Positions 44,433 through 53,121 are shown, numbered from the stretch's first letter. The stretch is DNA of 64,000 bases from Streptomyces venezuelae (GCF_008642295.1 NZ_CP029190.1:3703501-3767500), one strand, 5' to 3'. Numbers and translations: made by a program. Notes: generated by a model not told the origin, from the letters alone.

Positions 44433-45761
44433 GTGAGGGGTCGGGTCCGTACGGGGCTGGCGACGGCCGGGGCTGCGGCTCTGTGCACGGCCGTCGCGGT
44501 GGGCGCGGTGGGCGCCCTGCCGGGAGCGGCGTACGCGGCGGGGCCGGGCGGGGAATCCGCGTACCGGACCGGCCCGGACAGCCGGCGGATCGAGGGCGGG
44601 GCCAACCAGGCGGTCGGGCCCACCCTGGAGCTCGGCCGGTTCTACGAGGACCGCCTCGCCCCCGCGCAGGAACGCTTCTACCAGGTGGTTCTGGACGACC
44701 GGTCCAGTGTGTACATCGCGGCGGTGGCCCGGCCCGGACCGCAGAGCAAGGTCGCCTACGGGGACGGCATCGAGGCCGTGCTGCTCGACACCAAGGGCAA
44801 CTCGTGCAGCGCGCCGGACGGCGTCAGTTTCGGCTCCGAGCAGGCCCGGCCGCTGGCCGACGTGGCCGTCCGGAGGCTGGAGGAGGACGGCAAGTGCCAG
44901 CAGGCGGGCCCCTATTACGTGAAGCTGACCCGGACCAGCGCCAAGGACTCCGATCAGGCGCCGTGGCCGGTGGAACTGCACATGATGCGGGAGCCGAAGC
45001 TGTCCGGCAGCAACGCCCCGCAGACCGCGCCCAGCGCCTGGCCCTCGGCGCCCGTGACCCAGCCCTCCGACCAGCGGGTGGTGCGCTCCGGCGGCACCGG
45101 GTTCAACGATGCGCGGGCCCTGGACGCCGGGGTGTGGGGCGACACCGTGCAGCCGGGACAGACCCGCTTCTACCGGGTGCCGGTGGACTGGGGGCAGCAG
45201 CTGAGCATCGGCACGGAGCTGACCGGCGGCAAGCTCACCCAGACCTCCGGGTACGCGGGCAACGGCCTGGTCGCCGAGGTCTTCAGCCCGGCCCGGCTGC
45301 CGGTCGCCTCCGAGGACGAGTCGTACGACGGCAAGCAGGCGCAGGTGGCCCTCGGGCCGCTGGCCCCGGTGGCGTACGAGAACCGGTACGCGGACGCCCG
45401 GGCGATGCGGCCGGTGCGGACGGCCGGCTGGTACTACCTTGCGGTGACCGTCGACAAGAAGGTCGGCGAGTTCACGGCCGAGGACGTGCCGCTGCAGCTG
45501 ACCCTGAGGGTGAAGCTCACCGGGACGGCCGGGCCCGGCCCGGCGTACGCCGAGAGCCTGTCCGCGGCCGGGTTCGGGGTCGGCGAGGACGACCGGGCCG
45601 CCGCCCGGGACGGACTGACCGCCCCGGAGGCCGCCGATGCGGCGGACACCCGGTCGGCGATGACCGTGGTGGCAGCCACCGGGTTCGGCACGGGGACGCT
45701 GCTGCTGCTCGTCCTGGCCGGGTGGATCCTGCTGGGGCGGCGGTCCGCTACCTCTGGATGA
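44433..45761 (+). CDS. Secreted, C-terminally membrane-anchored protein, unknown function
   Basis: This 442-residue protein has a signal peptide (RGRVRTGLATAGAAALCTAVAVGAVGALPGAAYAA, likely cut after AYA), a long extracellular part, and a C-terminal helix (VVAATGFGTGTLLLLVLAGWILLGRR), a type I topology. The extracellular part seems to hold two related blocks, each with an ...ERFYQVVLDDRSSVYIAA / ...TRFYRVPVDWGQQLSIGT pattern similar to bacterial pre-peptidase C-terminal folds; that resemblance is tentative. GTG 44433 is the likely start. The 3' end overlaps the convergent kinase gene by 14 bp. The pairing of a surface protein with a Ser/Thr kinase is suggestive but unproved. Confidence 0.8.
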   Translation: MRGRVRTGLATAGAAALCTAVAVGAVGALPGAAYAAGPGGESAYRTGPDSRRIEGGANQAVGPTLELGRFYEDRLAPAQERFYQVVLDDRSSVYIAAVARPGPQSKVAYGDGIEAVLLDTKGNSCSAPDGVSFGSEQARPLADVAVRRLEEDGKCQQAGPYYVKLTRTSAKDSDQAPWPVELHMMREPKLSGSNAPQTAPSAWPSAPVTQPSDQRVVRSGGTGFNDARALDAGVWGDTVQPGQTRFYRVPVDWGQQLSIGTELTGGKLTQTSGYAGNGLVAEVFSPARLPVASEDESYDGKQAQVALGPLAPVAYENRYADARAMRPVRTAGWYYLAVTVDKKVGEFTAEDVPLQLTLRVKLTGTAGPGPAYAESLSAAGFGVGEDDRAAARDGLTAPEAADAADTRSAMTVVAATGFGTGTLLLLVLAGWILLGRRSATSG

Positions 45762-47076
45762 GCGCCCAGACGCCGACGGCGTAGCAGGCCAGCGCACCGG
45801 CCAGCAGGGACAGCTTCGCCGCGGCGGAGGGCCCGGCGGAGGTCCGGCGGGCCGCCGCCGGCGGCTCCAGCGGCATCGGGGTGGTGGGGACGGGCGGCGC
45901 GAGGGGGAAGCTGCCGGTCTCCGAGGGCTGCGGGAGCTGCGCGGCGTACGGGGCGTGCGGGGCCGGCTGCGGGGGCAGCGGAGATCCGTACCCGGGGTGC
46001 GGCGCCGGCTGCCGGGCGGAGGTCCGGGTCTGCTCGGTGTCGGCCGTGGTGCCGGTGGCGGGGCCGGTCTGCACGGACAGCACGGTGGGCTCGGCGGGGG
46101 CGGCTACGGCCTGTTGCGGGACCGGGGGCGCGGTCGGGGGCGCGGTCGAGGGCGTAGTCGGGGCGCCGAAGGTGCCGGCGGGGGTCGCCGGGGTGGCCGG
46201 CGGGCCCTGCGGGCCGAATCCGGCCGGGAGCGGCCCCAACTGGTCGAAGACCTCGACCGGTTCCGCACCGGGGTCGGCCGGCGGCAGCAGCTCCACGGCC
46301 TCGGCAAGGGCCTTGCGGGCTCCCGTGGCGGTACGGAACCGGGCCTGGGGGTCCGGTTGCAGAAGGTTCGCCACGACCTGCCAGAGGGGCGCCGGGACGC
46401 CCTCGGGGGCCCCGGGGGTGCCGTGCGTGAGGAAGTACTCGTTCAGGGCCTGGGAGTCGGGTTTGCGGCCCTGCAGGAGGTAGAGGGCGACCAGGCCGAC
46501 GGCGTAGAGGTCGGCCGGGAAGTCGGGTTCGGCGCCGAGGAGTTGTTCGGGGGCGAAATAACCCGGCGTACCCACCACGTAGTTGGTCTCGGTCAGCCGG
46601 GGCTCGCCCTTGCGCATCGAGATCCCGAAATCGGACAGCCGCAGGTGCGGCCGTCCCGATCCGGTGGCCTCCATCAGGATGTTGGCCGGTTTGATGTCGC
46701 GGTGCACCACGCCCTCGGCGTGGACCGCCGCCAGCCCGGAGAGCAGCTGGTCGAGCAGGGTGCACACGAACCGGGGCGGCAGGGCCCCGTAGTCGCCGAT
46801 GACATGGGCCAGTGAACCACCGCTGACCAGATCCATGGTGAACAGGACCTTGTCGTCGTCCGCCGCCCAGCTGGCCGGAGCCAGCACGTGCGGGTGGTCG
46901 ATGCGGAGGGCCTGTTCACGCACGAAGCGCAGCAGGGTGTGGGCGTCGCTCTGCAGGAGCACCTTGGCGGCCACGTACCGGCGCCGCCGGTGGTCCCAGG
47001 CGCGCCAGACGGCGCCGGCTCCGCCGCGTCCGATCGGATCGGCCAGCTCGTACCGGCCGGCGAAGATCTCACCCAT
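45748..47076 (-). CDS. Ser/Thr protein kinase
   Basis: This 442-residue kinase is intact: the glycine loop GRGGAGAVWRAW, catalytic Lys in YVAAKVLL, HRDIKPANILM, LSDFGISM, and the P+1 loop VGTPGYFAPEQLLG. The domain spans ~1-275. A Pro/Ala/Thr-rich stretch of ~140 residues follows, then a C-terminal membrane helix (LSLLAGALACYAVGVWALIQR) with almost nothing outside, so it has no extracellular sensor. It is convergent with the secreted-protein gene (14-bp overlap) and 39 bp downstream of the HTH gene on the same strand, so the HTH protein may be a substrate or co-regulated. Confidence 0.92.
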   Translation of the reverse strand: MGEIFAGRYELADPIGRGGAGAVWRAWDHRRRRYVAAKVLLQSDAHTLLRFVREQALRIDHPHVLAPASWAADDDKVLFTMDLVSGGSLAHVIGDYGALPPRFVCTLLDQLLSGLAAVHAEGVVHRDIKPANILMEATGSGRPHLRLSDFGISMRKGEPRLTETNYVVGTPGYFAPEQLLGAEPDFPADLYAVGLVALYLLQGRKPDSQALNEYFLTHGTPGAPEGVPAPLWQVVANLLQPDPQARFRTATGARKALAEAVELLPPADPGAEPVEVFDQLGPLPAGFGPQGPPATPATPAGTFGAPTTPSTAPPTAPPVPQQAVAAPAEPTVLSVQTGPATGTTADTEQTRTSARQPAPHPGYGSPLPPQPAPHAPYAAQLPQPSETGSFPLAPPVPTTPMPLEPPAAARRTSAGPSAAAKLSLLAGALACYAVGVWALIQR

Positions 47077-47115
47077 CCGCTGTGCCCGTCCCCCGTGTTC
47101 TGCTGCCGTGTGCCG

Positions 47116-47664
47116 TCAGTTCTGGTGGGCCTCGTAGTGGGCGACCGCGTCGGCGGTGCGTCCGGCTCCGTACACCCGGAGGAACTCTGCCAGTTCCGGA
47201 TGGCTGGGGGCGAGGGTGTCCGCCGCGTCGATGATGTCCCCCGCCGCGGAGACCGAGCGCAGCAGCGACTGGATCTCGCGGACCACGCGCTTGACGGTGG
47301 GAGCGCCCGAACCGGTTGCGGTCTGGCCGCTGTTGCTCAGGACCGAGCCGCCTTGGGTCTTCTTGATCTCGTCCATGCGGTCGGTGGCCTCGGCGGCGCT
47401 GACGCTGCCGTCGGAGACCTGTCCGGCCAGGTCCTGGAGGGCCTGGACCCGCTGGACCACGGCCGGGTTCCCGATCTTCGCGCGCTGGCCGCTCATCAGC
47501 TGGGAGAGCATGGGCGCGGACAGTCCGAGGACGGCAGCGAGGCGCGCCTGGTTCAAGCCGAGATCATCTATGAGCCGGCGGAAGAGCGCCCCGAGCGGTT
47601 CCCCGTACCAGCTGCGCTGAAGTTCTCTGGCTCTGGCGGTGGCCTCTTGCTGTACTGCGTCCAC
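47116..47664 (-). CDS. Helix-turn-helix DNA-binding protein
   Basis: This 182-residue protein has an XRE/Cro-like HTH at ~25-70 (LGALFRRLIDDLGLNQARLAAVLGLSAPMLSQLMSGQRAKIGNPAVVQRVQAL) after a short N-terminus with ARELQRSWYGEP. The rest is helical with KRVVREIQSLLRSV and a C-terminal DAADTLAPSHPELAEFLRVYGAGRTADAVAHYEAH. GTG 47664 is preceded by GGGGAGTAGGAAG, while the longer frame to 47742 lacks support. It is the first gene of a two-gene unit with the Ser/Thr kinase. Targets unknown; it is not an antitoxin by any visible pairing. Confidence 0.85.
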   Translation of the reverse strand: MDAVQQEATARARELQRSWYGEPLGALFRRLIDDLGLNQARLAAVLGLSAPMLSQLMSGQRAKIGNPAVVQRVQALQDLAGQVSDGSVSAAEATDRMDEIKKTQGGSVLSNSGQTATGSGAPTVKRVVREIQSLLRSVSAAGDIIDAADTLAPSHPELAEFLRVYGAGRTADAVAHYEAHQN

Positions 47665-47743
47665 TCTTCCTACTCCCCTTCGCTGGTGCGAACCTCGCGA
47701 GCATCTTACGGAGAGTGGTCGCGGGACGGGAGTCCCTATCATT

Positions 47744-47774
47744 TTGCGGGATCAGGGGGTACACCCGGTACTCT
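47744..47774 (+). promoter_or_regulatory. Probable promoter of tRNA-Ala
   Basis: TTGCGG at 47744-47749 and TACTCT at 47769-47774 are spaced 19 bp, about 50 bp before the tRNA. TACTCT is typical at Streptomyces tRNA genes, although the spacing is slightly long. Confidence 0.4.
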
Positions 47775-47827
47775 GGTCTGCGGACGCGGCCACACCCGTA
47801 CGGGTGGGGGTCTCATCCGCTTTTCCC

Positions 47828-47900
47828 GGGGCCTTAGCTCAGTTGGTAGAGCGCTGTCTTTGCATGGCAGATGTCAGGGGTTCGACTCCCCTAGGCTCCA
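47828..47900 (+). tRNA. tRNA-Ala (anticodon TGC)
   Basis: The 73-nt gene has acceptor GGGGCCT with AGGCTCC (one G-T pair), D arm AGCTCAGTTGGTAGAGC, anticodon stem CTGTC/GGCAG around TTTGCAT (anticodon TGC), and T arm GGGGTTCGACTCCCC. The discriminator is A and CCA is not encoded. Confidence 0.98.
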
Positions 47901-47904
47901 CTTC

Positions 47905-47952
47905 AACACCCCCTCCGACCTGCGACAACGCGGTCGGAGGGGGTGTTTTTTT
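47905..47952 (+). terminator. Strong intrinsic terminator after tRNA-Ala
   Basis: A perfect 16-bp stem (47905-47920 with 47932-47947) with an 11-nt loop runs into seven Ts at 47946-47952, a textbook rho-independent terminator. Confidence 0.92.
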
Positions 47953-48208
47953 CATGCCCGGGGATCTCTGGGATCACGGGAATCCCCTGGGGTGCGGGGC
48001 CGGCCGGTGGTCCGGGCCCCGGTGTCCGGCGGTCCGTGGCCGGCTGTGCGGCGCATCGTGGCGGGTGGGGAGGGGTGCGGGGTGGCCCAGAGCGCACCGG
48101 GCGGGTCCAGGTGTGTGGTCGGCGCACCTGGGCAACGCCCGGGCCCGGAGCGCACCTTTGAGGTCCTGCCGGTAGCGGCGGGCCGCTGACGGAGGGGGAG
48201 ACACGGGG
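47953..48208. other. Intergenic region before the transposase-like gene
   Basis: I see nothing clear in this 256-bp, GC-rich stretch beyond the ribosome site (GGAGGGGGAGA, about 10 bp before ATG 48209). No terminal inverted repeat that would mark the edge of an insertion sequence is visible. Confidence 0.5.
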
Positions 48209-49501
48209 ATGCGTCTCGTTCGGGAAGAACAGATGGGCCACCGGGTGCCGGAGAGTGCTGTGGGGGCGCTGTGCGCGGAGCTTTTCGCTCCGCTGCCGCG
48301 CAGTGACCAGCGGCGCAAGGGAGAGCTGTATGTGCGGGGGCTGTTGTCGGCCGGGGGCCGCAAGTCGATCCGCAATATCGCGGCCTGTGTCGGGGACCGG
48401 GCGGCGGAGCAGAGCCTGCACCACTTCATCTCCTCCTCCACCTGGGACTGGGGCCTGGTCCGGGAGGCACTGGCGCTGCGGCTGGAGCGGTCCCTGCGGC
48501 CCCGGGCCTGGGTGGCCCAGTCGGTGGTGATCCCCAAGGCGGGGCAGCACACCGTGGGGGTGGAGCGCCGGTTCGTACCGAGCCTGGGGCAGGTGGTCAA
48601 CAGCCAGCAGGTGTTCGGGATCTGGGCGGCCAACGACGAGCTGAGCGCCCCGGTGAACTGGCGGCTGATGCTGTCCGGGCAGGACGTCCGGGAGGCCGCG
48701 GACGGGCATGAGGAGCTCGTCTCGGGGCGGGCCGGGGCCGGGCTGCCGGTGACCCCGCTGGAGTGCGTGGCGGGGGCCGCGCTGGAGGCGCAGAGCTGGG
48801 TGGGCGGGCGCCCGCGGCCGGTGGTGATGGATCTGCCGGACAGTGAACCGGCCGCGGTGGCCCGCCGGTTCGAGGCGGCCCGGCTGCCGTTCCTGGCCTC
48901 CGTACACGGTTCCACGCGGGTGCTGCCCGCGGCTTCGGCCCTGCCGGGTTCCGGGCGTGCGGCGGCTGCGGTGCCGGTGCTGCCGGGCCATGACAGCCGC
49001 GAGCTCTCCGCCGATCAGCTGCTGCGCATGCTGCGGACCCTGCGGCGCCCGGTGACCTGGACGGATCCGGGGACCATGGCGGTGCGGACGAGTCTGGTGG
49101 CGGCGGTCCCGGTGCGGCTGCCGGGCACCCGGCGGCCCCTGCTGCTGCTGGGCGAGTGGACCGGTCCCGGGGTCCGGCCGCAGCAGTGCTGGATCACCGA
49201 TCTGAGCACGGTGCCCTGGGGCGGCCTGCTGCGGCTGGCGAAGCTGACCCAGCGCGTCGGCCGGGACTTCGCCGGGATCTCCACCCAGGTGGGCATGGTC
49301 GACTTCGAGGGCCGGTCCTTCGAGGGCTGGCACCGGCACACCACCCTGGCCTCGGGCGCGCACGCGGTGCAGGCGCTCAGCGGGGTGCAGAGGCGTACGG
49401 CGGCACGGACGCTTCCGGGGGCGCGGACGGCCTCGGCGCGGGTGGGGGCGCCGGCGCTCGCCGGGGTGTGTGCGGCTCAGCCGGAGGCCCGGCCCGCCTG
49501 A
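48209..49501 (+). CDS. Degenerate IS701-type transposase, probably domesticated
   Basis: This 430-residue protein follows the IS701 transposase order: LFAPLPRSDQRRKGELYVRGLLSAGGRKSIRNIAACVG, then LHHFISSSTWDWGLVREAL, then PKAGQHTVGVERRFVPSLGQVVNSQQVFGIWAANDE. The first catalytic aspartate is missing: where IS701 enzymes have a DDTGFPK motif, this one reads AQSVVIPK (residues ~103-110). A later D (VVMDLPD) and the E in DFEGRSFEGWHRH remain. The frame is full length and has normal GC3, so it is kept under selection rather than decaying. No inverted repeats flank it. Its 3' end overlaps the convergent regulator gene by 25 bp. Transposition is unlikely; a DNA-binding role is possible. Confidence 0.8.
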   Translation: MRLVREEQMGHRVPESAVGALCAELFAPLPRSDQRRKGELYVRGLLSAGGRKSIRNIAACVGDRAAEQSLHHFISSSTWDWGLVREALALRLERSLRPRAWVAQSVVIPKAGQHTVGVERRFVPSLGQVVNSQQVFGIWAANDELSAPVNWRLMLSGQDVREAADGHEELVSGRAGAGLPVTPLECVAGAALEAQSWVGGRPRPVVMDLPDSEPAAVARRFEAARLPFLASVHGSTRVLPAASALPGSGRAAAAVPVLPGHDSRELSADQLLRMLRTLRRPVTWTDPGTMAVRTSLVAAVPVRLPGTRRPLLLLGEWTGPGVRPQQCWITDLSTVPWGGLLRLAKLTQRVGRDFAGISTQVGMVDFEGRSFEGWHRHTTLASGAHAVQALSGVQRRTAARTLPGARTASARVGAPALAGVCAAQPEARPA

Positions 49502-51435
49502 TCCCGGCGTCCGCGGACCAGGGCCCGGCGGGTGCGCTGCATCTGGAGGGCCAGCTGGACCTCCAGCGCCTGTGCGGGCTCCAGCCATTCGGGGCCGAGG
49601 AGCTCGGTGATCCGCTCCAGCCGGCGGGAGACGGTGTTGGGGTGGACATGGAGGCTTTCGGCGGCCCGGGTGGGGCTGCAGGCCGAGGCGAAGTAGGCCT
49701 CCAGCGTGCGGGCCAGGTCGGTGCGCTGCTGGGTGTCGTAGTCCAGTACCGGGCCGATGGTGTTGTTGATGAACTCGGCGGTGTTGGGGCTGTCGGACAG
49801 CAGCAGGCCCAGGAAGCCCAGTTCCCGGGGTGAGGCGGTGCCGCCCCGGCCGCCGAGGGCGGTGAGGGCGTCGAGGCAGCAGCGGGCTTCCTGGTAGGTG
49901 CGGCTGATCGCGGTGAGCTCGGTGACGGGGCCTGCGGCGCCGACCGTGACGGGGTGGTTGAGGGCCGTGGCGAGTTCCTGGGAGACGGCCTTGCCGGTGG
50001 CCGCGGGATCGGTGCCGGGCAGCAGCAGGATGATGCAGCCGCTGTCCACGCTCTTGAGGCCGGAGTGCTGGTGGGCGTAGGAGGAGGCCCAGATCACGGC
50101 CCGGCCCAGGGAGCCGCCCTCGGGGCGGGCCACCACGACCACGTGCGGGCCGTCGAGGTTGACGCCGAGGCGGCGGGCGCGTTCGGCGAGCTTGGCCGCC
50201 GGCAGCTGGTCCTCCTTGAGGAGGTCGTTGAAGAGTTCGTCGCGTACGTGGCCCTCGGCGGCGGCCGTGCTGCGCTGCATCAGCAGGACCAGGGCGGTGG
50301 CCTGGGCGACCAGGGCGAGCAGCTGGATGGTCTCGGGGGCGTCCGCCGAGGACTGCTGGGCCGCCGGGTCCGGGGCCAGCAGCAGGGTGCCGAGGATCTC
50401 CTGGCCGGCGAGGGCCGGGGTGACCCAGATCCCGTCGGCGGAGCGGATCGGGCAGCGTTCGGTGTGGGCGTCCAGCGAGGCGGCCCGGATGGTGTTCTCG
50501 TCGAGGGCGTGGAACTCGCCGACCGTGCTGATGTCCCGGCCGGTGTGGTCGCGGATGATCAGGGAGCCGCCCAGGAGCGGGGCGGCCTCGGCGGCGAGGG
50601 CGGGCAGGCCGCCGCCTTCCAGGACCAGCTCGATCAGCCGGCTGTGGGTGTTGCGGAGCCGGTGCGCGGCGGCGGAGGAGTGCTTGGCGCGGGTGGTGTC
50701 GAGCTCCAGGCCGGCGACCTCGTTGCGGACCCGGTCCAGCAGGCGGGTCTTCTCGATGGCGACGGCGACCAGGTCGGCGAGCGAGCTCATCAGGGAGAGC
50801 TCGTCGGGGTCGAAGTGCCGGATGCGGCGGCCGGCGACGTACAGGTTGCCGAGGTCGGTGGACTCGTGGCGGAGCGGCACGGCCATGATGGCGTGCAGGC
50901 CCTCGGCGCGTACCACGTTGTCGATGACCTCGGAGTGGACGAAGCTGTCGTCCCGGAGGTAGTCCGCCGACCAGAAGGGGGCGGACCGCTGGCTGGCCTG
51001 GCGGCCCACGCCGCCGTTCATCGGGACGGCGAAGCCCACGGTGATCGCCGAGGTGTGGCCGTCGGCGGCGCGCACGATGGAGCGGGACTCGGGGAAGTCG
51101 TGGAAGGTCACCCAGGACATGTCGAGGCCGAGCAGCAGGCGGGCGCGCCGGGTGATGATGTTCAGCAGGGTGTCGAGGTTGTAGGGGTGGGTGAGGTCCC
51201 GGGCGGTGTCGACGAGCGCGCTGAGGCCGGCCTCGCGCTGCTGGCGGCGGGCGAAGAGACCGCGGATGTTGAGGGAGAGGTCCTTGGCGCGGGTCAGCCG
51301 GGCCAGTTCCTCTTCGGAAGCCCCGGCGGTCCGTGCCTCGTACACCAGACGCTCGAAGTCCTCGGCGGGTGCTTCTCGGGCCAGCAGCTCCAGCATCTCG
51401 GACACGTCGGTATGTGGCTTTTGGCTCCCCGACAT
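49477..51435 (-). CDS. GAF-PucR (CdaR-like) transcriptional regulator
   Basis: This 652-residue protein (ATG 51435, behind GGGGGGA) has an N-terminal helical part (~1-70), a GAF domain at ~75-240 (LSALVDTARDLTHPYNLDTLLNIITRRARLLLGLDMSWVTFHD, then AVPLRHESTDLGNLYVAGRRIRHFDPDELSLMSSLADLVAVAIEKTRLLD), a middle region with a second GAF-like stretch (LIIRDHTGRDISTVGEFHAL), and a C-terminal PucR helix-turn-helix (YFASACSPTRAAESLHVHPNTVSRRLERITELLG). Such proteins sense small molecules and control catabolic or developmental genes. The neighbouring transaldolase-like gene lies downstream of its promoter region in the same orientation, upstream on the minus strand. Confidence 0.92.
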   Translation of the reverse strand: MSGSQKPHTDVSEMLELLAREAPAEDFERLVYEARTAGASEEELARLTRAKDLSLNIRGLFARRQQREAGLSALVDTARDLTHPYNLDTLLNIITRRARLLLGLDMSWVTFHDFPESRSIVRAADGHTSAITVGFAVPMNGGVGRQASQRSAPFWSADYLRDDSFVHSEVIDNVVRAEGLHAIMAVPLRHESTDLGNLYVAGRRIRHFDPDELSLMSSLADLVAVAIEKTRLLDRVRNEVAGLELDTTRAKHSSAAAHRLRNTHSRLIELVLEGGGLPALAAEAAPLLGGSLIIRDHTGRDISTVGEFHALDENTIRAASLDAHTERCPIRSADGIWVTPALAGQEILGTLLLAPDPAAQQSSADAPETIQLLALVAQATALVLLMQRSTAAAEGHVRDELFNDLLKEDQLPAAKLAERARRLGVNLDGPHVVVVARPEGGSLGRAVIWASSYAHQHSGLKSVDSGCIILLLPGTDPAATGKAVSQELATALNHPVTVGAAGPVTELTAISRTYQEARCCLDALTALGGRGGTASPRELGFLGLLLSDSPNTAEFINNTIGPVLDYDTQQRTDLARTLEAYFASACSPTRAAESLHVHPNTVSRRLERITELLGPEWLEPAQALEVQLALQMQRTRRALVRGRRDQAGRASG

Positions 51436-51602
51436 CACAATCGTCCCCCCTCGACGTACCACTGTGCTGCCTGCCCCGGGGAACGTAATGCGGTCAACGG
51501 GGCCTGGTCAACAGTAACTTGAGTCAAGAGTGCCAGGTCAGAGCGGCGCAGTGTGGCTGGGGCACCGTTCGGCGCACTTGATGCGGTTGTCCGGCCACCT
51601 GG

Positions 51603-52571
51603 CTAGGACCTGAGGACCCAGGCGTGCTGGAGCCGGTTGAGCTCCACGGTCTCCAGGACGTCTGCGACCTCGGCCATACGGATTCCGAGGGTCTCCAGGA
51701 TGTCCAGGGCGCGGTGGCCCTCGATGTGCGCGTTCAGCAGGGTGTCCCCGTGCAGTTCCACCTGCGTGGCGGCGCTCTCCAGGACCTCCAGGGAAGCCGC
51801 GTGGGCGGTGTTGGTGCCGACGAGTGCGCTGATGTGGCGGGGGGAGACCGAGGTCCACAGCAGACCGGGAGGCAGTGCGCCCGCGGCTCTGAGTACCCGC
51901 CACCATTCGCCGTTGAGGCGCTCCTCCCGGAGCCGGTAGATCTGCCGGGCGAGGGCGACGGCCGCGGTGTCCTGCGCCCGGACGGCCGGCCCGCTGCGGG
52001 AGGGGAGTGCGGAAAGGCGGGCGTTGACCTCGGCGTCCAGCACACCCACCGGGACGGAGGCCACGGAGGTTATCCCGTCCAGCGGCCGGCCGGCGGTGAG
52101 GGCCTGTTCCAGACCGTTCAGATAGGCGCCGATCACCTGGTCGTAGCGTTCGACGGAGAAGACGAGATCGGCATCGACACCGATGCCGAGGGACACGCAC
52201 TCCTCCATGGCGATGAGCCCGGCCTGCGTCGCCGGGATGCGCACCAGCAGATTGGGCCGGCCCACCTCGGCGTGCACCGAGCGGGCTTCCACCACCATGG
52301 CCTGCGCATCGTGGGCCACCCGCGGGTCCAGCGGCAGGGACACCCGCCCGTGCCGGCCCTCACTCGCCAGGTAGGTGTCCCACAGGGTGTCGCAGGTACG
52401 CCGGGCGGTGTCGGGGTCGGCATCGGTGGCCACAGCGCCGTGGAGCAGCGTGGCTGCGGCAGGGCGGTCCAGCGCACCGGGCATGAGGTCCGCGTTGCCC
52501 GCGGCCAGCCAAAGCGATACTCCCTCCGCCGCCAACTGCTTCAGCAGCGCCATGGCAGGTTGGCTCATCAT
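51603..52571 (-). CDS. Transaldolase-like protein lacking the Schiff-base lysine
   Basis: This protein of about 322 residues aligns by eye with actinobacterial transaldolases: LLKQLAAEGVSLWL at the N-terminus, RVSLPLDPRVAHDAQAM, then GRPNLLVRIPATQAGLIAMEECVSLGIGVDADLVFSVERYDQVIGAYLNGLEQ, and ISALVGTNTAHA later. True transaldolases carry a catalytic Lys in the KIPAT motif; here it is Arg (codon at 52239-52241). The N-terminal VTTNPT-like segment reads PAAATLLHGAV. It therefore probably lacks transaldolase activity and may bind a sugar phosphate instead. A GTG start at 52592 is possible. No ribosome site is clear. Confidence 0.82.
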   Translation of the reverse strand: MMSQPAMALLKQLAAEGVSLWLAAGNADLMPGALDRPAAATLLHGAVATDADPDTARRTCDTLWDTYLASEGRHGRVSLPLDPRVAHDAQAMVVEARSVHAEVGRPNLLVRIPATQAGLIAMEECVSLGIGVDADLVFSVERYDQVIGAYLNGLEQALTAGRPLDGITSVASVPVGVLDAEVNARLSALPSRSGPAVRAQDTAAVALARQIYRLREERLNGEWWRVLRAAGALPPGLLWTSVSPRHISALVGTNTAHAASLEVLESAATQVELHGDTLLNAHIEGHRALDILETLGIRMAEVADVLETVELNRLQHAWVLRS

Positions 52572-52715
52572 GAGCCGAGCGTAGGTGTGCACGCCCCATT
52601 GCTGCTGATTTTCCCTGGCTCCTTGTCAGGTCGGGACGGGCCGAGCCCCGGCTGCCGAAGACTGTCCGAAATTCGCCCTGGAAACCGTCAGGAGGATGTG
52701 GGTGGCCGTGCCGGG

Positions 52716-52731
52716 TGTTTCACGTGAAACA
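52716..52731. promoter_or_regulatory. parS: parS site, rightmost in the window
   Basis: TGTTTCACGTGAAACA, a perfect 16-mer, lies in the gap between the transaldolase-like gene and the small gene at 52834. It is about 19 kb to the right of oriC, while the other seven sites are all to its left. Confidence 0.95.
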
Positions 52732-52833
52732 TCCCCCGGACGGACCCGTCACCCGGCCGACCCGGCTCCCGTGAACGACAGTGGAGAGGGGGGCACACGG
52801 CTCAGGGGGCAACCACGCCGGAGGCGTACCACC

Positions 52834-53121
52834 ATGGGAATCTTCGACTTCCTCAAGTCCGACCGGAAAAAGGCGCAGGAAGCTGCCGGGAAATCGGCGG
52901 AACAGGCCCGTTCGGCAGCTCCTCCCGCACCGCCCAGGCTCGCGCCCGGCACCCCGACCACCCACACGCCACCGGAGGCGGCGAAGCGCTCGGCCCCGCC
53001 GCAGCACACGCCCATGCCCGGCGCCCCCCAGCCGAAGCAGGTCACCCCGCATGTGCCCCCGGGCACGGCCAAGCGCTCCGCGCCCAAGCCGCCCCCGCAT
53101 CCCGAGAAACACCCCGACTGA
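52834..53121 (+). CDS. Small proline-rich hydrophilic protein
   Basis: This 95-residue protein starts MGIFDFLKSDRKKAQEAAGKS and continues as a Pro/Lys/His-rich, probably disordered chain with a repeat of AKRSAP and TPHVPPGTAKRSAPKPPP. The N-terminal GIFDFLK is a motif seen at the start of several actinobacterial small proteins. The ATG at 52834 has CGGAGGCG upstream; a longer frame from 52696 lacks a ribosome site. It ends just before a strong terminator. Function unknown. Confidence 0.65.
   Translation: MGIFDFLKSDRKKAQEAAGKSAEQARSAAPPAPPRLAPGTPTTHTPPEAAKRSAPPQHTPMPGAPQPKQVTPHVPPGTAKRSAPKPPPHPEKHPD

Noticed and set aside
47116..47664. Antitoxin of a toxin-antitoxin pair
   Set aside because: It has an HTH but its only close partner is a Ser/Thr kinase of ordinary form; no toxin-sized gene overlaps it.
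48209..49501. Intact insertion sequence
   Set aside because: The first catalytic residue is missing, no terminal inverted repeats or target duplication can be seen, and the 3' end overlaps a core gene by a few bases.
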